Shown here in pieces: positions 18,071 through 27,108 of a DNA stretch of 64,000 bases. A program made the position numbers and the translations under genes. The stretch covers positions 124,001 to 188,000 of the forward strand of contig NZ_LNRU01000001.1 in the NCBI RefSeq assembly GCF_001468225.1, given 5' to 3'. Positions within the stretch are counted from its first letter, which is position 1. Every line of letters begins with the position of its first letter. The notes under the pieces were generated by a model. It was not told the origin of the DNA. It searched no databases and worked only from the letters and a program-made list of their open reading frames with translations. The stretch is from Sphingopyxis sp. H053. Lineage in GTDB: Bacteria > Pseudomonadota > Alphaproteobacteria > Sphingomonadales > Sphingomonadaceae.

Positions 18071-19104
18071 AAAGTCTCGGTAACCTTGTTGAGATGCGGA
18101 GGCGAGTCGGGGTTGTGGCCCCGCGCCAGCGCCAGCGCGCTCGCCATGCGGTAAAAACTCTGGATCAACAGGATCGGCTCGATCGCCGGATGCGCCGAGA
18201 TCGCGGGCAGGTCGCCGCCCGCGGGATCGGCGAGCAATACGCTGGCGCCGCGCCCGCGGAACTCGTCGGCGACCTCGCGAACACCGGCGGCGGCGCGGTC
18301 GGTGCCGCCCAGCGCGAGGACATGAAAGGCATCGCCGACGATCGCCATCGGGCCGTGGCGCACCTCGGCAGCGCTGAAACTTTCGGCATGAAGTCCCGAG
18401 GTTTCCTTGAATTTGAGCGCCGCCTCCTGCGCCACGCCAAGGCCATAGCCGCGCCCGAGAACGAACAGGTTCGTGGCGTCCTGAAAGGCGCCGACCGCGG
18501 GCGACCAGTCGAGCGCGAACGCCTGTGCAAGCTGATCGGGCAGGGCGGTCAGTGCGTCTTCAAGCGCCGCGTCCTCCGACCAGGCTGCGACGAGTGCGGC
18601 GATCGCGGCGAGCGAGGCGATATAGGATTTGGTCGCGGCCACCGACCGTTCGACCCCGGCGGACAGCGGGATCACGACGTCGGCGAGGGCTGCGAGCGGC
18701 GAGCCTTCGGCATTGACCAGCACGACGACGAAGGCCCCGGCATCGCGCTGCTGTTCGACCGCGGCGAGCAGGTCGGGGCTTTTTCCCGACTGCGAAATCG
18801 CGAGGCACAGCCGGTTTCCCGTGACCGCAGGGGCGTCATAGAGCGACGCTATCGACAGCGCCGCCGACGCGGTGGGCGTCCCCGTCATCGTCTCGATCAG
18901 ATATTTGGCATAGGTCGCCGCATGATCCGACGATCCGCGCGCGCAGGTGACGACCGCTGCGGGGGGCGACGCGCGCAGGCGCCGGGCGACCGCGGCGAAC
19001 GCGTCGCGATTCGCCTCCAGCATCCTTGCGACGGCGTCCGCCGCCTCGCCTGCTTCCTGCTCCATCAGCGTCTGTCGTCCGTCTGATGCGGCGTTCGGCG
19101 TCAT
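18067..19104 (-). CDS. SIS-domain glucosamine-6-phosphate deaminase (NagB-II type)
   Basis: 345-aa protein with two SIS domains (about 35-170 and 190-335), related to the isomerase half of GlmS but without the glutaminase domain. CARGSSDHAATYAKYLIE, SQSGKSPDLLAAVE, ERSVAATKSYIASLA and GRGYGLGVAQEAALKFKET are typical. In this operon it most likely deaminates GlcN-6-P to fructose-6-P in place of the classical NagB. First gene of the catabolic operon, about 40 nt after a promoter that overlaps an operator-like site. Confidence 0.88.
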   Translation of the reverse strand: MTPNAASDGRQTLMEQEAGEAADAVARMLEANRDAFAAVARRLRASPPAAVVTCARGSSDHAATYAKYLIETMTGTPTASAALSIASLYDAPAVTGNRLCLAISQSGKSPDLLAAVEQQRDAGAFVVVLVNAEGSPLAALADVVIPLSAGVERSVAATKSYIASLAAIAALVAAWSEDAALEDALTALPDQLAQAFALDWSPAVGAFQDATNLFVLGRGYGLGVAQEAALKFKETSGLHAESFSAAEVRHGPMAIVGDAFHVLALGGTDRAAAGVREVADEFRGRGASVLLADPAGGDLPAISAHPAIEPILLIQSFYRMASALALARGHNPDSPPHLNKVTETL

Positions 19105-19145
19105 AGAATCTTGTCTCCCGGTCGGTGCTGTGCAGCCTTCGATAT

Positions 19146-19179
19146 ATTGGTACTATATAGGTTATATATGTCCTATCAA
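19146..19179 (-). promoter_or_regulatory. Promoter of the nag operon overlapped by an operator-like repeat
   Basis: Reading the minus strand, TTGATA (19174-19179) and TATAGT (19152-19157) are spaced 16 bp and would start transcription about 40 nt before the deaminase gene. The plus-strand direct repeat ATTGGT-N5-ATAGGT (19146-19162) covers the -10 box, as expected for a repressor site. Related repeats occur at 19312-19328 and, inverted, at 20437-20453. The remaining 19105-19447 gap holds no coding region I can support. Confidence 0.5.
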
Positions 19180-19311
19180 GAAATATGTTTGCTGCGCCCG
19201 GATTTTGATCGTCCATCCCTTGTGGTGTACCCATTTCAGCGCGTGTGGCCACCCTCGATCACATTTTGCATGATCGCTGCTGGCCGCCGATGGCACGCGG
19301 GCTTGTAGCGT

Positions 19312-19328
19312 ATTGGTAGTAAATGGCG
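19312..19328 (+). promoter_or_regulatory. Second, weaker operator-like repeat between regulator and nag operon
   Basis: ATTGGT (19312-19317), five bases, then ATGGCG (19323-19328). The first half matches the site at 19146 exactly and the second half only partly. It lies 120 nt downstream of the GntR gene stop and about 210 nt upstream of the nag deaminase start. Confidence 0.35.
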
Positions 19329-19447
19329 GCCGATATTGGTCTTGTGCAGATTGCGCAGGCAGCGAAGATTCGGTTGCGCATCTCGCGTTGCGCGGGCGCG
19401 CCGCCGCGCGGCTTGGCTGGGGTCTGCGCAGAGGCTTTTTGCGCGGC

Positions 19448-20200
19448 CTAGCCGTTGAGCTCCGCCACGACGTCATAAGCGTCGCCGCGATAATAGCTCT
19501 GGGTAAACTCGGCCGTGCGGCCGTCGGGCAGAAATCCGCGCCGTTCGATGAACAGGCCGGGCGTGCCGGTCTCGATCCCCAGAACCTCGGCTTGCTCGGC
19601 GGTGAAGGCGACCGCGCGCAGCCGCTGGAGCGCACGCACGGGCAGATGTCCCGCCGCTTCGAGCGCCTCATAGAGCGACGCGCCGACCCCCTCGACCGAT
19701 GGCAGGCAATAAGCGGGGATCGTCGCATATTCGAGCGCCATCGAAGTGTCGTCGGCATAACGGATGCGGTGGAAGCGATAGACGAGCGAGCCCGGCGACA
19801 GGCCGAGCGACAGCGCTTCCTCGGGCGTCACCGCGCCCGCGGTCTTGCTGATCCACTTGCTGTGCGGCTTGCGCCCGCGCGACACCATGTCTTCCGAAAA
19901 GGAAGTGAGCTTGGAGAAGCTTTTCTCGACGCGCGGCCGTGTGACGAAGGTTCCCGCGCCCCGGCGCCGTGCAACGATTCCATCGGCGACCAGGCCGTCG
20001 ATCGCCTTGCGCACGGTGATGCGCGACACGTCGAATTCCTCGGCGAGGTCGCGTTCGGTCGGGATGGCCTCTTCGGCCTTGACCAACTGCCCCTCGATCG
20101 CGTCGCGCAGGATCTTCTGCAACTGAAGGTACAGCGGGGTGGGATCGTCCTTTTGCAGCGGACCCACGCGTTCGATCAGTGACAAGGACGTTTGCTCCAT
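19448..20200 (-). CDS. GntR-family (HutC/NagR-type) regulator of N-acetylglucosamine use
   Basis: 250-aa regulator. The winged HTH (about 15-85) has PLYLQLQKILRDAIEGQ and DLAEEFDVSRITVRKAIDGLVADGIV. The effector domain (about 100-245) is UTRA-like with YRFHRIRYADDTSMALEYATIP, as in NagR/DasR proteins that bind aminosugar phosphates. ATG 20200 begins at the usual position before the HTH. It lies between the nag operon and the hexosaminidase gene, both flanked by ATTGGT-type repeats that it probably binds. Confidence 0.9.
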   Translation of the reverse strand: MEQTSLSLIERVGPLQKDDPTPLYLQLQKILRDAIEGQLVKAEEAIPTERDLAEEFDVSRITVRKAIDGLVADGIVARRRGAGTFVTRPRVEKSFSKLTSFSEDMVSRGRKPHSKWISKTAGAVTPEEALSLGLSPGSLVYRFHRIRYADDTSMALEYATIPAYCLPSVEGVGASLYEALEAAGHLPVRALQRLRAVAFTAEQAEVLGIETGTPGLFIERRGFLPDGRTAEFTQSYYRGDAYDVVAELNG

Positions 20201-20436
20201 CCGGTTGTAAAAGCGCTTCAGCCGATAGGACCAGCGCCGCAGCCTTATGTGTTGCATTGGTATCGTCGCGTCAATCTTTGTTGCGAACCTCTCGCGTAAA
20301 AGGGTCCACCCGATTGCCCGCGTCTCACGTGATTGAGATAGGACCAATTCGGCTTTTCTCCGTCAAATTCCTAACGGCCAAGGCGCCGCCCCGCCCAATG
20401 CGCGACGATTGCGCTCCAGCGACGCCGGGTTGCAAT

Positions 20437-20458
20437 ACTAATATAAAACCAATTTGGT
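20437..20458 (-). promoter_or_regulatory. Operator-like repeat upstream of the hexosaminidase gene
   Basis: On the minus strand ATTGGT-N5-ATTAGT (20437-20453), the same 11-bp-spaced repeat as at 19146-19162; ACCAATTTGGT (20448-20458) is also a palindrome. It stands about 140 nt before the hexosaminidase and about 240 nt before the GntR gene. The gap 20201-20593 otherwise contains only AT-rich promoter-like sequence with no clear -35/-10 pair. Confidence 0.45.
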
Positions 20459-20593
20459 GGCTGCTATGAAGAGAAATGCGACATTTCTCGAAATCTTGCT
20501 ATTTTCCTCTATAAAACAGCCGAATGGAAAGGCGTTGACCGCTCAGTTTCTACATGACAAATTAGATACAAATTATAGATCGGGAGAATGGGA

Positions 20594-23146
20594 ATGCAGG
20601 CCACGGGGTTGATCGGGATGGCGATTGCGGCGCTGGCCGCCCCTCAGGCTCTGGCGGCAGACACGTCGTCGCAAGCCGCGCTCGACCGTTTCGCCGACAC
20701 GCTGGGTTATCGGCTCGAGGTGGTCGACAATCGCCCGGCGTGCCCGGCCGGGATCGAGGGTTGTTTTCTGTCGACGATCACGTTGACCCTTCTCGAAACG
20801 CTGCCCGCCGACCTGCCGACCAAGGGGTTTGCGCTCACTTTCAGCTTCGTCAATCCGCTGCCACGCGTCGAAAGCGACATTTTCACGCACCGCCACGTCA
20901 ATGGCGACGTCCAGCAATTGACGCTGAAACCCGGCGTGACGCTGCGCCCCGGTTCGAAGCACGAGATCAAGCTGTGGGGCGTTGGCTCGAATTTTTCAAA
21001 GGCGTTCGCGATGCCCAACGCCTATCTGGTCGCTGAGGGGCTGAAACCGCGCACCATCGCGGCGACGCGGGCGGTGATCGATCCAGAGACCGGGCTCGAG
21101 ACGCTGCCTTTTGTGGCGCCGATGACCGATGAGGCCAAGCTTGCGACCAAGAGCGATGCCGACAAGACGCGCTGGCTGACCGCCGAACGCGCCTTCGATG
21201 TGCAGGCCGGACGGCTGGCGCCCGAGGCGAAGGGCGTCGTGATCCTGCCGAAGCCGGCGAAGGCGGTGCAGGGTAGGGGGCGGGCGATCGACCTCGGCCG
21301 CGGTATCGCGCTGACATTGAACGGCGTCGAACGCAGCGCGGTTGGGCCTGCTTTGGCAGCGCTCGGGTCGCCTGAGGGCGGCGCGCTGCCGCTCACGATC
21401 CGCATCGACTCCGCTGCCGCGAAAAAGGCCGAGGGCTATATTCTCGACGTCAAGGCATCGGGCATTGCCATCACCGCGCACGACGCAGCGGGGGCAAGCC
21501 ACGCGCTGCGCTCGCTGGCGCAGCAGGCGGCGTTCGACAAGGGCAAGCTCGCGCCGCTCCACGTCGAGGATGCGCCCGAATATGGATTTCGCGGCCTCCA
21601 CATCGACCTTGGCCGCAACTTCCATAGGCGCGACCAGATTTTGAAGCTGGTCGAAGCGATGGCGGCGTACAAGCTCAACAAGCTGCACCTCCACCTCGCC
21701 GACGACGAGGGCTGGCGTATCGAAATCCCGGCGCTCCCCGAACTGGCCGCGGTCGGGTCGAAACGCTGCCACGATCCCGCCGAACAGACGTGCCTCCTGC
21801 CGCAGCTCGGCGCGGGTCCCGACGGCGCGGGGGGCGTCAACGGCTATCTGAGCGTCGCCGACTATGTCGCGATCGTGCAGGCGGCGGCGGCGCGGCAGAT
21901 CGAGGTGATCCCGTCGATTGACATGCCCGGCCACAGTCGCGCCGCGATCAAGGCGATGGAGGCGCGCCATGCGCGTCTGACCGCCGCGGGCAAGAAGGCC
22001 GAGGCCGAGACGTACCGGCTGATCGACCCCGCCGACACCACCGAATATCGCAGCATCCAGCATTACAGCGACAACACGCTCAATGTCTGCTTGCCCGCGG
22101 CCTATCGCTTCGTCGACACCGTGGTCGATGCGCTCGCGGCCATGCACCGCCAAGCAGGCGTGCCGCTCAAGACCTTCCACCTCGGCGCCGACGAGACCGC
22201 GGGCGCGTGGGTCAAATCGCCGGCGTGCAAGGCGATGATCGCCGAAAATGGCGGCGATGCGGGCAAGCTCACTCCGCGCTTCATCGAGCGCGTGAGCAAG
22301 AGCCTCGCCGCCAAGGGGCTGCAAGCCGCCGGCTGGAGCGACGGCATGGGGCATACCGAAGCCACCGCGATGCCAAAGAAGGTGCAAACGAACATCTGGG
22401 GCGTGCTGCACGCCGGCGCGATCCGCGAGGCGCACGACCAGATGAACCGTGGTTGGGACGCCGTGCTGTCGATCCCCGACCTTGGTTATTTCGACATGCC
22501 CTATGCGCCGCACCCCGACGAGAGCGGTTATAACTGGGCCTCGCGCGGCGTCGATCCGTATCAGGTGTTCGGCTTCATGCCGGGCAACCTGCCCGCCAAC
22601 GCCGCGACGATCCGCAACATTCAGGCCGAAGGCAAGGCGATAGAGGACAAGCCCGTTCTGCAACCGGGCCGCCGCGTCGCGGGACTGCAAGGGCAGCTCT
22701 GGAGCGAGACGATCCGTACCGACGCGCAGGTCGATTATATGCTCTTCCCGCGCCTGCTCGCGCTCGCCGAACGCGCGTGGGCGCCGGCACCGTGGACCCC
22801 GATCTATCAGGCGGGGGCGAGCTATGAATGGGGCGACAAGCGCGTCGACGCTGCGAAGCTCAAGGCGGGCTGGCAGAATTTCGCCGGGCGCACCGCGGCA
22901 CAGTTCCCGATGCTCGAAAAAATGGGCGTCGCCTATCGCGTCGCGCCGCCGGGCGCGCGGATCGCGAACGGCAAGCTCGAGGCGAACAGCATGTTCCCCG
23001 GCACCGCGATCGAATATCGTGTCGAGGGCGGCGCGTGGACACGCTATGCCGGGCCGGTGGCGGTCAGCGGTGCCGTAGAGCTGCGCAGCCGCTCCGCCGA
23101 TGGCAAGCGCACCAGCCGGACGGTTCGGGTCGAAGCTGCGCGGTAG
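20594..23146 (+). CDS. Secreted beta-N-acetylhexosaminidase, GH20
   Basis: 850-aa exported glycosidase that removes terminal GlcNAc from chitin or related oligosaccharides. Signal peptide about 1-22 (LIGMAIAALAAPQALA), N-terminal chitobiase-type carbohydrate-binding domain about 25-190, GH20b domain, then the catalytic barrel with GFRGLHIDLGRNFHRRDQIL, LHLHLADDEGWRIEI and the catalytic pair Asp533-Glu534 in HLGADETAGAW; a small C-terminal CHB_HEX-type domain ends it. ATG 20594 is favoured over ATG 20588 because GGGAG at 20582-20586 then has proper spacing. Divergent from the GntR gene. Confidence 0.94.
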   Translation: MQATGLIGMAIAALAAPQALAADTSSQAALDRFADTLGYRLEVVDNRPACPAGIEGCFLSTITLTLLETLPADLPTKGFALTFSFVNPLPRVESDIFTHRHVNGDVQQLTLKPGVTLRPGSKHEIKLWGVGSNFSKAFAMPNAYLVAEGLKPRTIAATRAVIDPETGLETLPFVAPMTDEAKLATKSDADKTRWLTAERAFDVQAGRLAPEAKGVVILPKPAKAVQGRGRAIDLGRGIALTLNGVERSAVGPALAALGSPEGGALPLTIRIDSAAAKKAEGYILDVKASGIAITAHDAAGASHALRSLAQQAAFDKGKLAPLHVEDAPEYGFRGLHIDLGRNFHRRDQILKLVEAMAAYKLNKLHLHLADDEGWRIEIPALPELAAVGSKRCHDPAEQTCLLPQLGAGPDGAGGVNGYLSVADYVAIVQAAAARQIEVIPSIDMPGHSRAAIKAMEARHARLTAAGKKAEAETYRLIDPADTTEYRSIQHYSDNTLNVCLPAAYRFVDTVVDALAAMHRQAGVPLKTFHLGADETAGAWVKSPACKAMIAENGGDAGKLTPRFIERVSKSLAAKGLQAAGWSDGMGHTEATAMPKKVQTNIWGVLHAGAIREAHDQMNRGWDAVLSIPDLGYFDMPYAPHPDESGYNWASRGVDPYQVFGFMPGNLPANAATIRNIQAEGKAIEDKPVLQPGRRVAGLQGQLWSETIRTDAQVDYMLFPRLLALAERAWAPAPWTPIYQAGASYEWGDKRVDAAKLKAGWQNFAGRTAAQFPMLEKMGVAYRVAPPGARIANGKLEANSMFPGTAIEYRVEGGAWTRYAGPVAVSGAVELRSRSADGKRTSRTVRVEAAR

Positions 23147-23162
23147 GACGGGCCGCGGCGGA

Positions 23163-23210
23163 TCGGGTCAGGCGGCCTTCATCCATTCGGGTCAGGCGGC
23201 CTTCATCCAT
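23163..23210. repeat. Perfect 24-bp tandem duplication at the end of the PhyH gene
   Basis: TCGGGTCAGGCGGCCTTCATCCAT occurs twice without mismatch (23163-23186 and 23187-23210). The copy at 23187-23210 contains the last codons (WMKAA) and stop of the minus-strand dioxygenase gene; the other copy lies just past the stop, between it and the convergent hexosaminidase gene. Confidence 0.9.
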
Positions 23211-23884
23211 ATGACGAGCGCAAAGCGCGTCGCGCGCGCAGGCAAGGTACGATGCGGGGTGAAGCGATCGAGGAACAGCACCGTCCCCGCCGGGCATGCG
23301 GGCTGAACACGCGGCAGGCCCGCAAGCCGCCATTCGGGGATTTCAAAGCCATCGTCGCCCTCGCTCGCCAGCGGCGCGGGCTGGCGCCCCGCCGCGATCT
23401 CCAGCCCGCCGCTTTCGGGCCCCGCATCGCTGAGGGGAATCCATGCGGTCACCACGACCTTGCCGCAGCCGGTGCCGTCGTCGCGCGCAACGTCGCTGTG
23501 CCAGGCGTGGCGATGCTCGGGAAAACAGGCGATGCTCGCGCGCACGCGCACGATTTTTCCCGCCAGCGCGCGGCCGCCGAGCCGCCCGGCGGTTTCGATC
23601 AGCCGCGGATCGTTCGCGAGTGCCTGAAGCCTCTGCCCGCGATGCGCGTCGGTACACACTGCGACGCGCAGCAGGTTCGCGACGCTGCGCTCGTGCGCGT
23701 ACACGCGGTCGATCCGTTCGCTCGGCGGGGCGTCGGGGCAGCTTTGTTCGAAGGGCAGGTACAGCGCGCGTGAGACGCGGTCGATATGTTCGGCGATGTC
23801 GCCCGCCGCCGCCCGGACAACCTCCGGATCGAACAGCGGCACCGCCGCATATCCCTGCTCGGCGAACAGCGTTTCGGCGCTCAT
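23192..23884 (-). CDS. Phytanoyl-CoA dioxygenase (PhyH)-like Fe(II)/2-oxoglutarate enzyme
   Basis: 230-aa protein with a double-stranded beta-helix. The metal triad is His and Asp in HAWHSDVARD and the distal His in FTPHRTLPARATRFALVIW, with the Arg that binds 2-oxoglutarate nearby. TAWIPLSDAGPESGGLEI is typical of the family. ATG 23884 overlaps the stop of the btuD-like gene by 4 nt, so it is the last gene of the cobalamin-riboswitch operon. Its substrate is unknown; a role connected with corrinoids is inferred from position only. Confidence 0.8.
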   Translation of the reverse strand: MSAETLFAEQGYAAVPLFDPEVVRAAAGDIAEHIDRVSRALYLPFEQSCPDAPPSERIDRVYAHERSVANLLRVAVCTDAHRGQRLQALANDPRLIETAGRLGGRALAGKIVRVRASIACFPEHRHAWHSDVARDDGTGCGKVVVTAWIPLSDAGPESGGLEIAAGRQPAPLASEGDDGFEIPEWRLAGLPRVQPACPAGTVLFLDRFTPHRTLPARATRFALVIWMKAA

Positions 23885-24654
23885 CGGGCGCGGCCGAACA
23901 AGGTGATCGTCGGCCACTCGCCGCCCGTCTCGACCGCTGCGTCGATGCCATAGACCGCGCGCAGCCGCTCAGCGGTCAGCACCTCGCCGGGCGTCCCGTC
24001 GGCGACGATCCGGCCTTCGTCGATCAGCAGCAGCCGGTCGCAATAGCGCGCCGCGAGCGTCAGGTCGTGCAGCACCGCGATCACCAGCGCGCCGCCCGCG
24101 GCTTCGGCGCGCAGCATGTCCATCACGTCGATCTGATGCCCCGGGTCGAGGCTTGCGAGCGGTTCGTCGGCGATCAGCGCCGGCGCCTCGACCGCGAGCG
24201 CCCGCGCGAACAGCACGCGGGCGCGCTCGCCGCCCGACAATTCGGTCGCGATTCGGTCGCGCAGGTCGAGCACGTCGGCGCGCGTCATCGCGCGCTCGAT
24301 CGCGGCGGTGTCGGCATCGGCGATCCGCGACATCGGCGCGAGATGCGGCAGCCGCCCCAGCCCGACAAGCCGCTCGACCGTCAGCGGCCAGTGCAGCGTC
24401 TGTCCCTGCGGGACATAGGCTATGCGCCGCGCGAGGTCGCCGCGCGGCATCGTCGCCGCGTCGACGCCATCGACGCGCACCGAACCGCTTGCCGGAACCA
24501 GCGCGAGCATCGCGCGCGCCAGCGTCGACTTGCCCGCGCCATTGGGGCCGACGATCCCGGTCAGCGTGCCGGGCCCGAATTCGGCACTGACGTCGTGGAC
24601 GACGGCGCGGCGGGCGAGCGTGACGCCGACATGGTCGAGGACCAGGCTCACCAT
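23881..24654 (-). CDS. btuD: Cobalamin/iron-siderophore type ABC transporter ATPase
   Basis: 257-aa ATPase. Walker A GPNGAGKST (36-44), Q-loop YVPQGQTLHW, signature LSGGERARVLFARAL, Walker B ALIADEPLASLDPG and switch His in VLHDLTLAARYCDRLLLI. It belongs to the FecE/BtuD group, and the cobalamin riboswitch upstream makes vitamin B12 import the likely role. The start overlaps the permease stop by 7 nt. Confidence 0.88.
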   Translation of the reverse strand: MVSLVLDHVGVTLARRAVVHDVSAEFGPGTLTGIVGPNGAGKSTLARAMLALVPASGSVRVDGVDAATMPRGDLARRIAYVPQGQTLHWPLTVERLVGLGRLPHLAPMSRIADADTAAIERAMTRADVLDLRDRIATELSGGERARVLFARALAVEAPALIADEPLASLDPGHQIDVMDMLRAEAAGGALVIAVLHDLTLAARYCDRLLLIDEGRIVADGTPGEVLTAERLRAVYGIDAAVETGGEWPTITLFGRAR

Positions 24655-25649
24655 AGCCGTCGCTCCCGCATCAGATGGACAAGGAAGACCGGGACGCCGA
24701 GGAACGCGGTGACGACGCCGAGCTTGAGTTCGTTCGTCGTCGGGATGATCCTGACGCCGAGGTCGGCGAGCGTCAGCAACGCCGCGCCGCCGATTGCCGA
24801 GGGCAGCAAGATCGCCGAGGGGCTGCGGTCGGTGAGCGGGCGGATGAGATGCGGTACGATCAGCCCGACAAAACCGATCGCCCCCGTTACGGCCACCGCG
24901 CCGCCGACTCCGATCGCGGTGCCGATCAGCAGCCGGAGCCGCGTGCGCCGCAGGTCCGTCCCGAGCGCCTGCGCCGCATCTTCCCCGAGCGTCAGCGCAT
25001 CGAGCGCGCGCCCGTTCCACAGCAGCATCGCGGTGCCGATCGCGATGCACGGCAGCGCGATCCATACATGGTCGAACGACCGGTTCTCGAGGCTGCCGAG
25101 CAGCCACGTCATGATCTCCATCGCAGCGAACGGGTTCGGCGACAGGTTCAACGCCAAGCTGGTCCCCGCCACCGCCAGCGTCCCCACCGCGATGCCAGCG
25201 AGGATCAACGTCAGCGGGCTTTCGGCCTTGCCCGAAAGGATGAAGAGCAAAGCGAGCGAGAGGAGCGCGCCTCCCGTGGCGAGCAAGGGCAGCACGATCG
25301 GATGGATGTCGGCCAGCCCGAAATAGATCGCGGCGACACCACCAAGCGCTGCCGCGTTCGACGTGCCGAGCACCGACGGCTCGGCGAGCGGATTGCGCAG
25401 ATAGCCTTGCAATGCCGCGCCCGCGAGCCCGAGCATCGCGCCAACGGCGAGCGCGAGCAACGTGCGCGGTAGGCGGAGATCGAACAGGATGACGCTCGCG
25501 ACCTTGTCGCCGTCGCCGGTCGCGGCCGCAAGCAGGCGCGTGACCGACAGGTCGACCGCGCCGAACAGCAGCGATACGACCGCCGACGCCAATGCCAGCG
25601 CCGACAACGCGGCGATCAGCGACCAGCGGGGGAGGGCGAAGCGGGTCAT
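24648..25649 (-). CDS. btuC: FecCD/BtuC-family ABC transporter permease
   Basis: 333-aa inner-membrane permease with about ten helices. DLRLPRTLLALAVGAMLGLAGAALQGYLRNPLAEPSVLGTSN and the coupling region GGAVAVTGAIGFVGLIVPHLIRPL are standard for the BtuC/FecD/FhuB family. It pairs with the ATPase and the binding protein on either side and starts inside the binding-protein gene (4-nt overlap). Confidence 0.9.
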   Translation of the reverse strand: MTRFALPRWSLIAALSALALASAVVSLLFGAVDLSVTRLLAAATGDGDKVASVILFDLRLPRTLLALAVGAMLGLAGAALQGYLRNPLAEPSVLGTSNAAALGGVAAIYFGLADIHPIVLPLLATGGALLSLALLFILSGKAESPLTLILAGIAVGTLAVAGTSLALNLSPNPFAAMEIMTWLLGSLENRSFDHVWIALPCIAIGTAMLLWNGRALDALTLGEDAAQALGTDLRRTRLRLLIGTAIGVGGAVAVTGAIGFVGLIVPHLIRPLTDRSPSAILLPSAIGGAALLTLADLGVRIIPTTNELKLGVVTAFLGVPVFLVHLMRERRLW

Positions 25650-26500
25650 GAGCGGCCCCCATCGATGCGCGCGATCTGCGCCGCCATGCTGCGCGCCGCT
25701 TGCGAGTAGGCGGGGCTGCTGCAGACCGTCCACGCCTGCGGGACGCTGATGCGCGGAATGCCCTTCAATGCGGGATGATGCAGCATTTCGCTCCCCTGGT
25801 CGGTCACCTTGTCGGTCGCGCTTTCGACGATCAGGAAATCGGGTTCCGCCGCGACCATCTCTTCGAGGCTGAGCTGCGAGAGCGGCGGCTTGCCGAGCTT
25901 GCCCGCGAGGTTGACGAGGCCGACGCGCGTCATCAGCTCGTCGATCAGCGTGCCCGTCCCGGTCATATAACCGCGCCGCTGGTAATAGGCGGCGACGCGG
26001 CCCTTCCCCGGCTTCCGCAGGCCCGCCAGCTCACGCTCCATCCGCGCGATCAGCGCCGTGCCGCGCTCGGGATGGCCGACCGCCGCCGCGGTTTCGCGGA
26101 TCGAGGTGTAGATTTCATCGACGGTGTTTGCGGTGGCGAGGTCGAGTAGCGGATAGGTGTGCTTCGGCAGCGCGCGGAGCGCTGCGCTGCGGCTAGCAGG
26201 CATGCCGATGATCAGGTCGGGCTCGATCGCCAATATCTGCTCGGCCGAATTGCTCAGCAGCGGGATGCCGTGCGCCCTCGCCGCCTCGCCCGACATTTCG
26301 ATGTCGGTTGCATTCTTCGTCAGCCCCGCGATCTGCTCCCGGTCGGCGAGCGCAAGCACAAGCTGGTCGGCGCACAGGTTGATCGACACGATGCGCTGCG
26401 GAACCGCGGGCGCTTTCGCGGGCGGGTTGGGGGAGGCTGCCCACAACAGGCCCGCGCCGCCCGACAGCGCCGCGAGCGTCAACAGGCCGCGCCGTTGCAT
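25646..26500 (-). CDS. btuF: BtuF-like periplasmic corrinoid-binding protein
   Basis: 284-aa helical-backbone (cluster A-II) binding protein. N-terminal MQRRGLLTLAALSGGAGLLWAA is a signal peptide with paired Arg. RIVSINLCADQLVLALADREQIAGLT and EQILAIEPDLIIGMPASR match BtuF-type receptors. Cognate permease and ATPase follow directly, and the gene begins at the stop of cobO. Siderophore binding is the alternative, but the riboswitch favours cobalamin. Confidence 0.85.
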   Translation of the reverse strand: MQRRGLLTLAALSGGAGLLWAASPNPPAKAPAVPQRIVSINLCADQLVLALADREQIAGLTKNATDIEMSGEAARAHGIPLLSNSAEQILAIEPDLIIGMPASRSAALRALPKHTYPLLDLATANTVDEIYTSIRETAAAVGHPERGTALIARMERELAGLRKPGKGRVAAYYQRRGYMTGTGTLIDELMTRVGLVNLAGKLGKPPLSQLSLEEMVAAEPDFLIVESATDKVTDQGSEMLHHPALKGIPRISVPQAWTVCSSPAYSQAARSMAAQIARIDGGRS

Positions 26501-27108
26501 CAGAACTCGATCCCCCGCTGCGCCTTCACATTCTGTTCGCGGAACGGATGCTTCACCTGCGCCATTTCGGTCACCAGATCGGCGGCGTCGATCAGTTCCT
26601 GCGGCGCATTGCGGCCGGTGATGATGACATGCGTCATATGCGGCTTGGCGGCGAGCGCTTCGAGCACCTCATCGACTGGCAGATAGTCGTAGCGCAGCAC
26701 GATGTTGAGTTCGTCGGCGATGACCATCGCATAGCTTGGGTCGGCGATCATCCGCTTGACCTCGTCCCACGCTTCGCGCGCCACCGCGATGTCGCGCGTG
26801 CGGTCCTGCGTGTCCCAGGTGAAGCCTTCGCCCATCGGCTTGAACTCGATCAGGTCCGGGAAGCGGTCGAATACCGCTTTCTCGCCCGTAGCCATCGCGC
26901 CCTTCACGAACTGGATCACGCCGACCTTCATGCCGTGGCCGATCGCGCGGACCGCCATGCCGAGCGCGGCCGACGTCTTGCCCTTGCCGGGGCCGGTGTG
27001 GACGATGATCAGGCCCTTTTCGACGGTTTTCGTCGCGACCTTCTTCGCCTGCGCGGCCTGGATTTTCTTCATCTTCGCCGTGTGTTCGGCGTCGGTACGC
27101 GTTTTCAT
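26500..27108 (-). CDS. cobO: Corrinoid adenosyltransferase
   Basis: 202-aa ATP:cob(I)alamin/cob(I)yrinate adenosyltransferase of the CobA/CobO family, which builds the adenosyl form of B12. The unusual P-loop HTGPGKGKTSA lies at 37-47, followed by VIQFVKGAMATGE, FTWDTQDRTRDIA, DELNIVLRYDYLP and VIITGRNAPQELIDAADLVTEM. The N-terminal 35 residues are Lys-rich, as is usual. First gene after the cobalamin riboswitch; with no other cob genes present it fits a salvage pathway. Confidence 0.95.
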   Translation of the reverse strand: MKTRTDAEHTAKMKKIQAAQAKKVATKTVEKGLIIVHTGPGKGKTSAALGMAVRAIGHGMKVGVIQFVKGAMATGEKAVFDRFPDLIEFKPMGEGFTWDTQDRTRDIAVAREAWDEVKRMIADPSYAMVIADELNIVLRYDYLPVDEVLEALAAKPHMTHVIITGRNAPQELIDAADLVTEMAQVKHPFREQNVKAQRGIEF

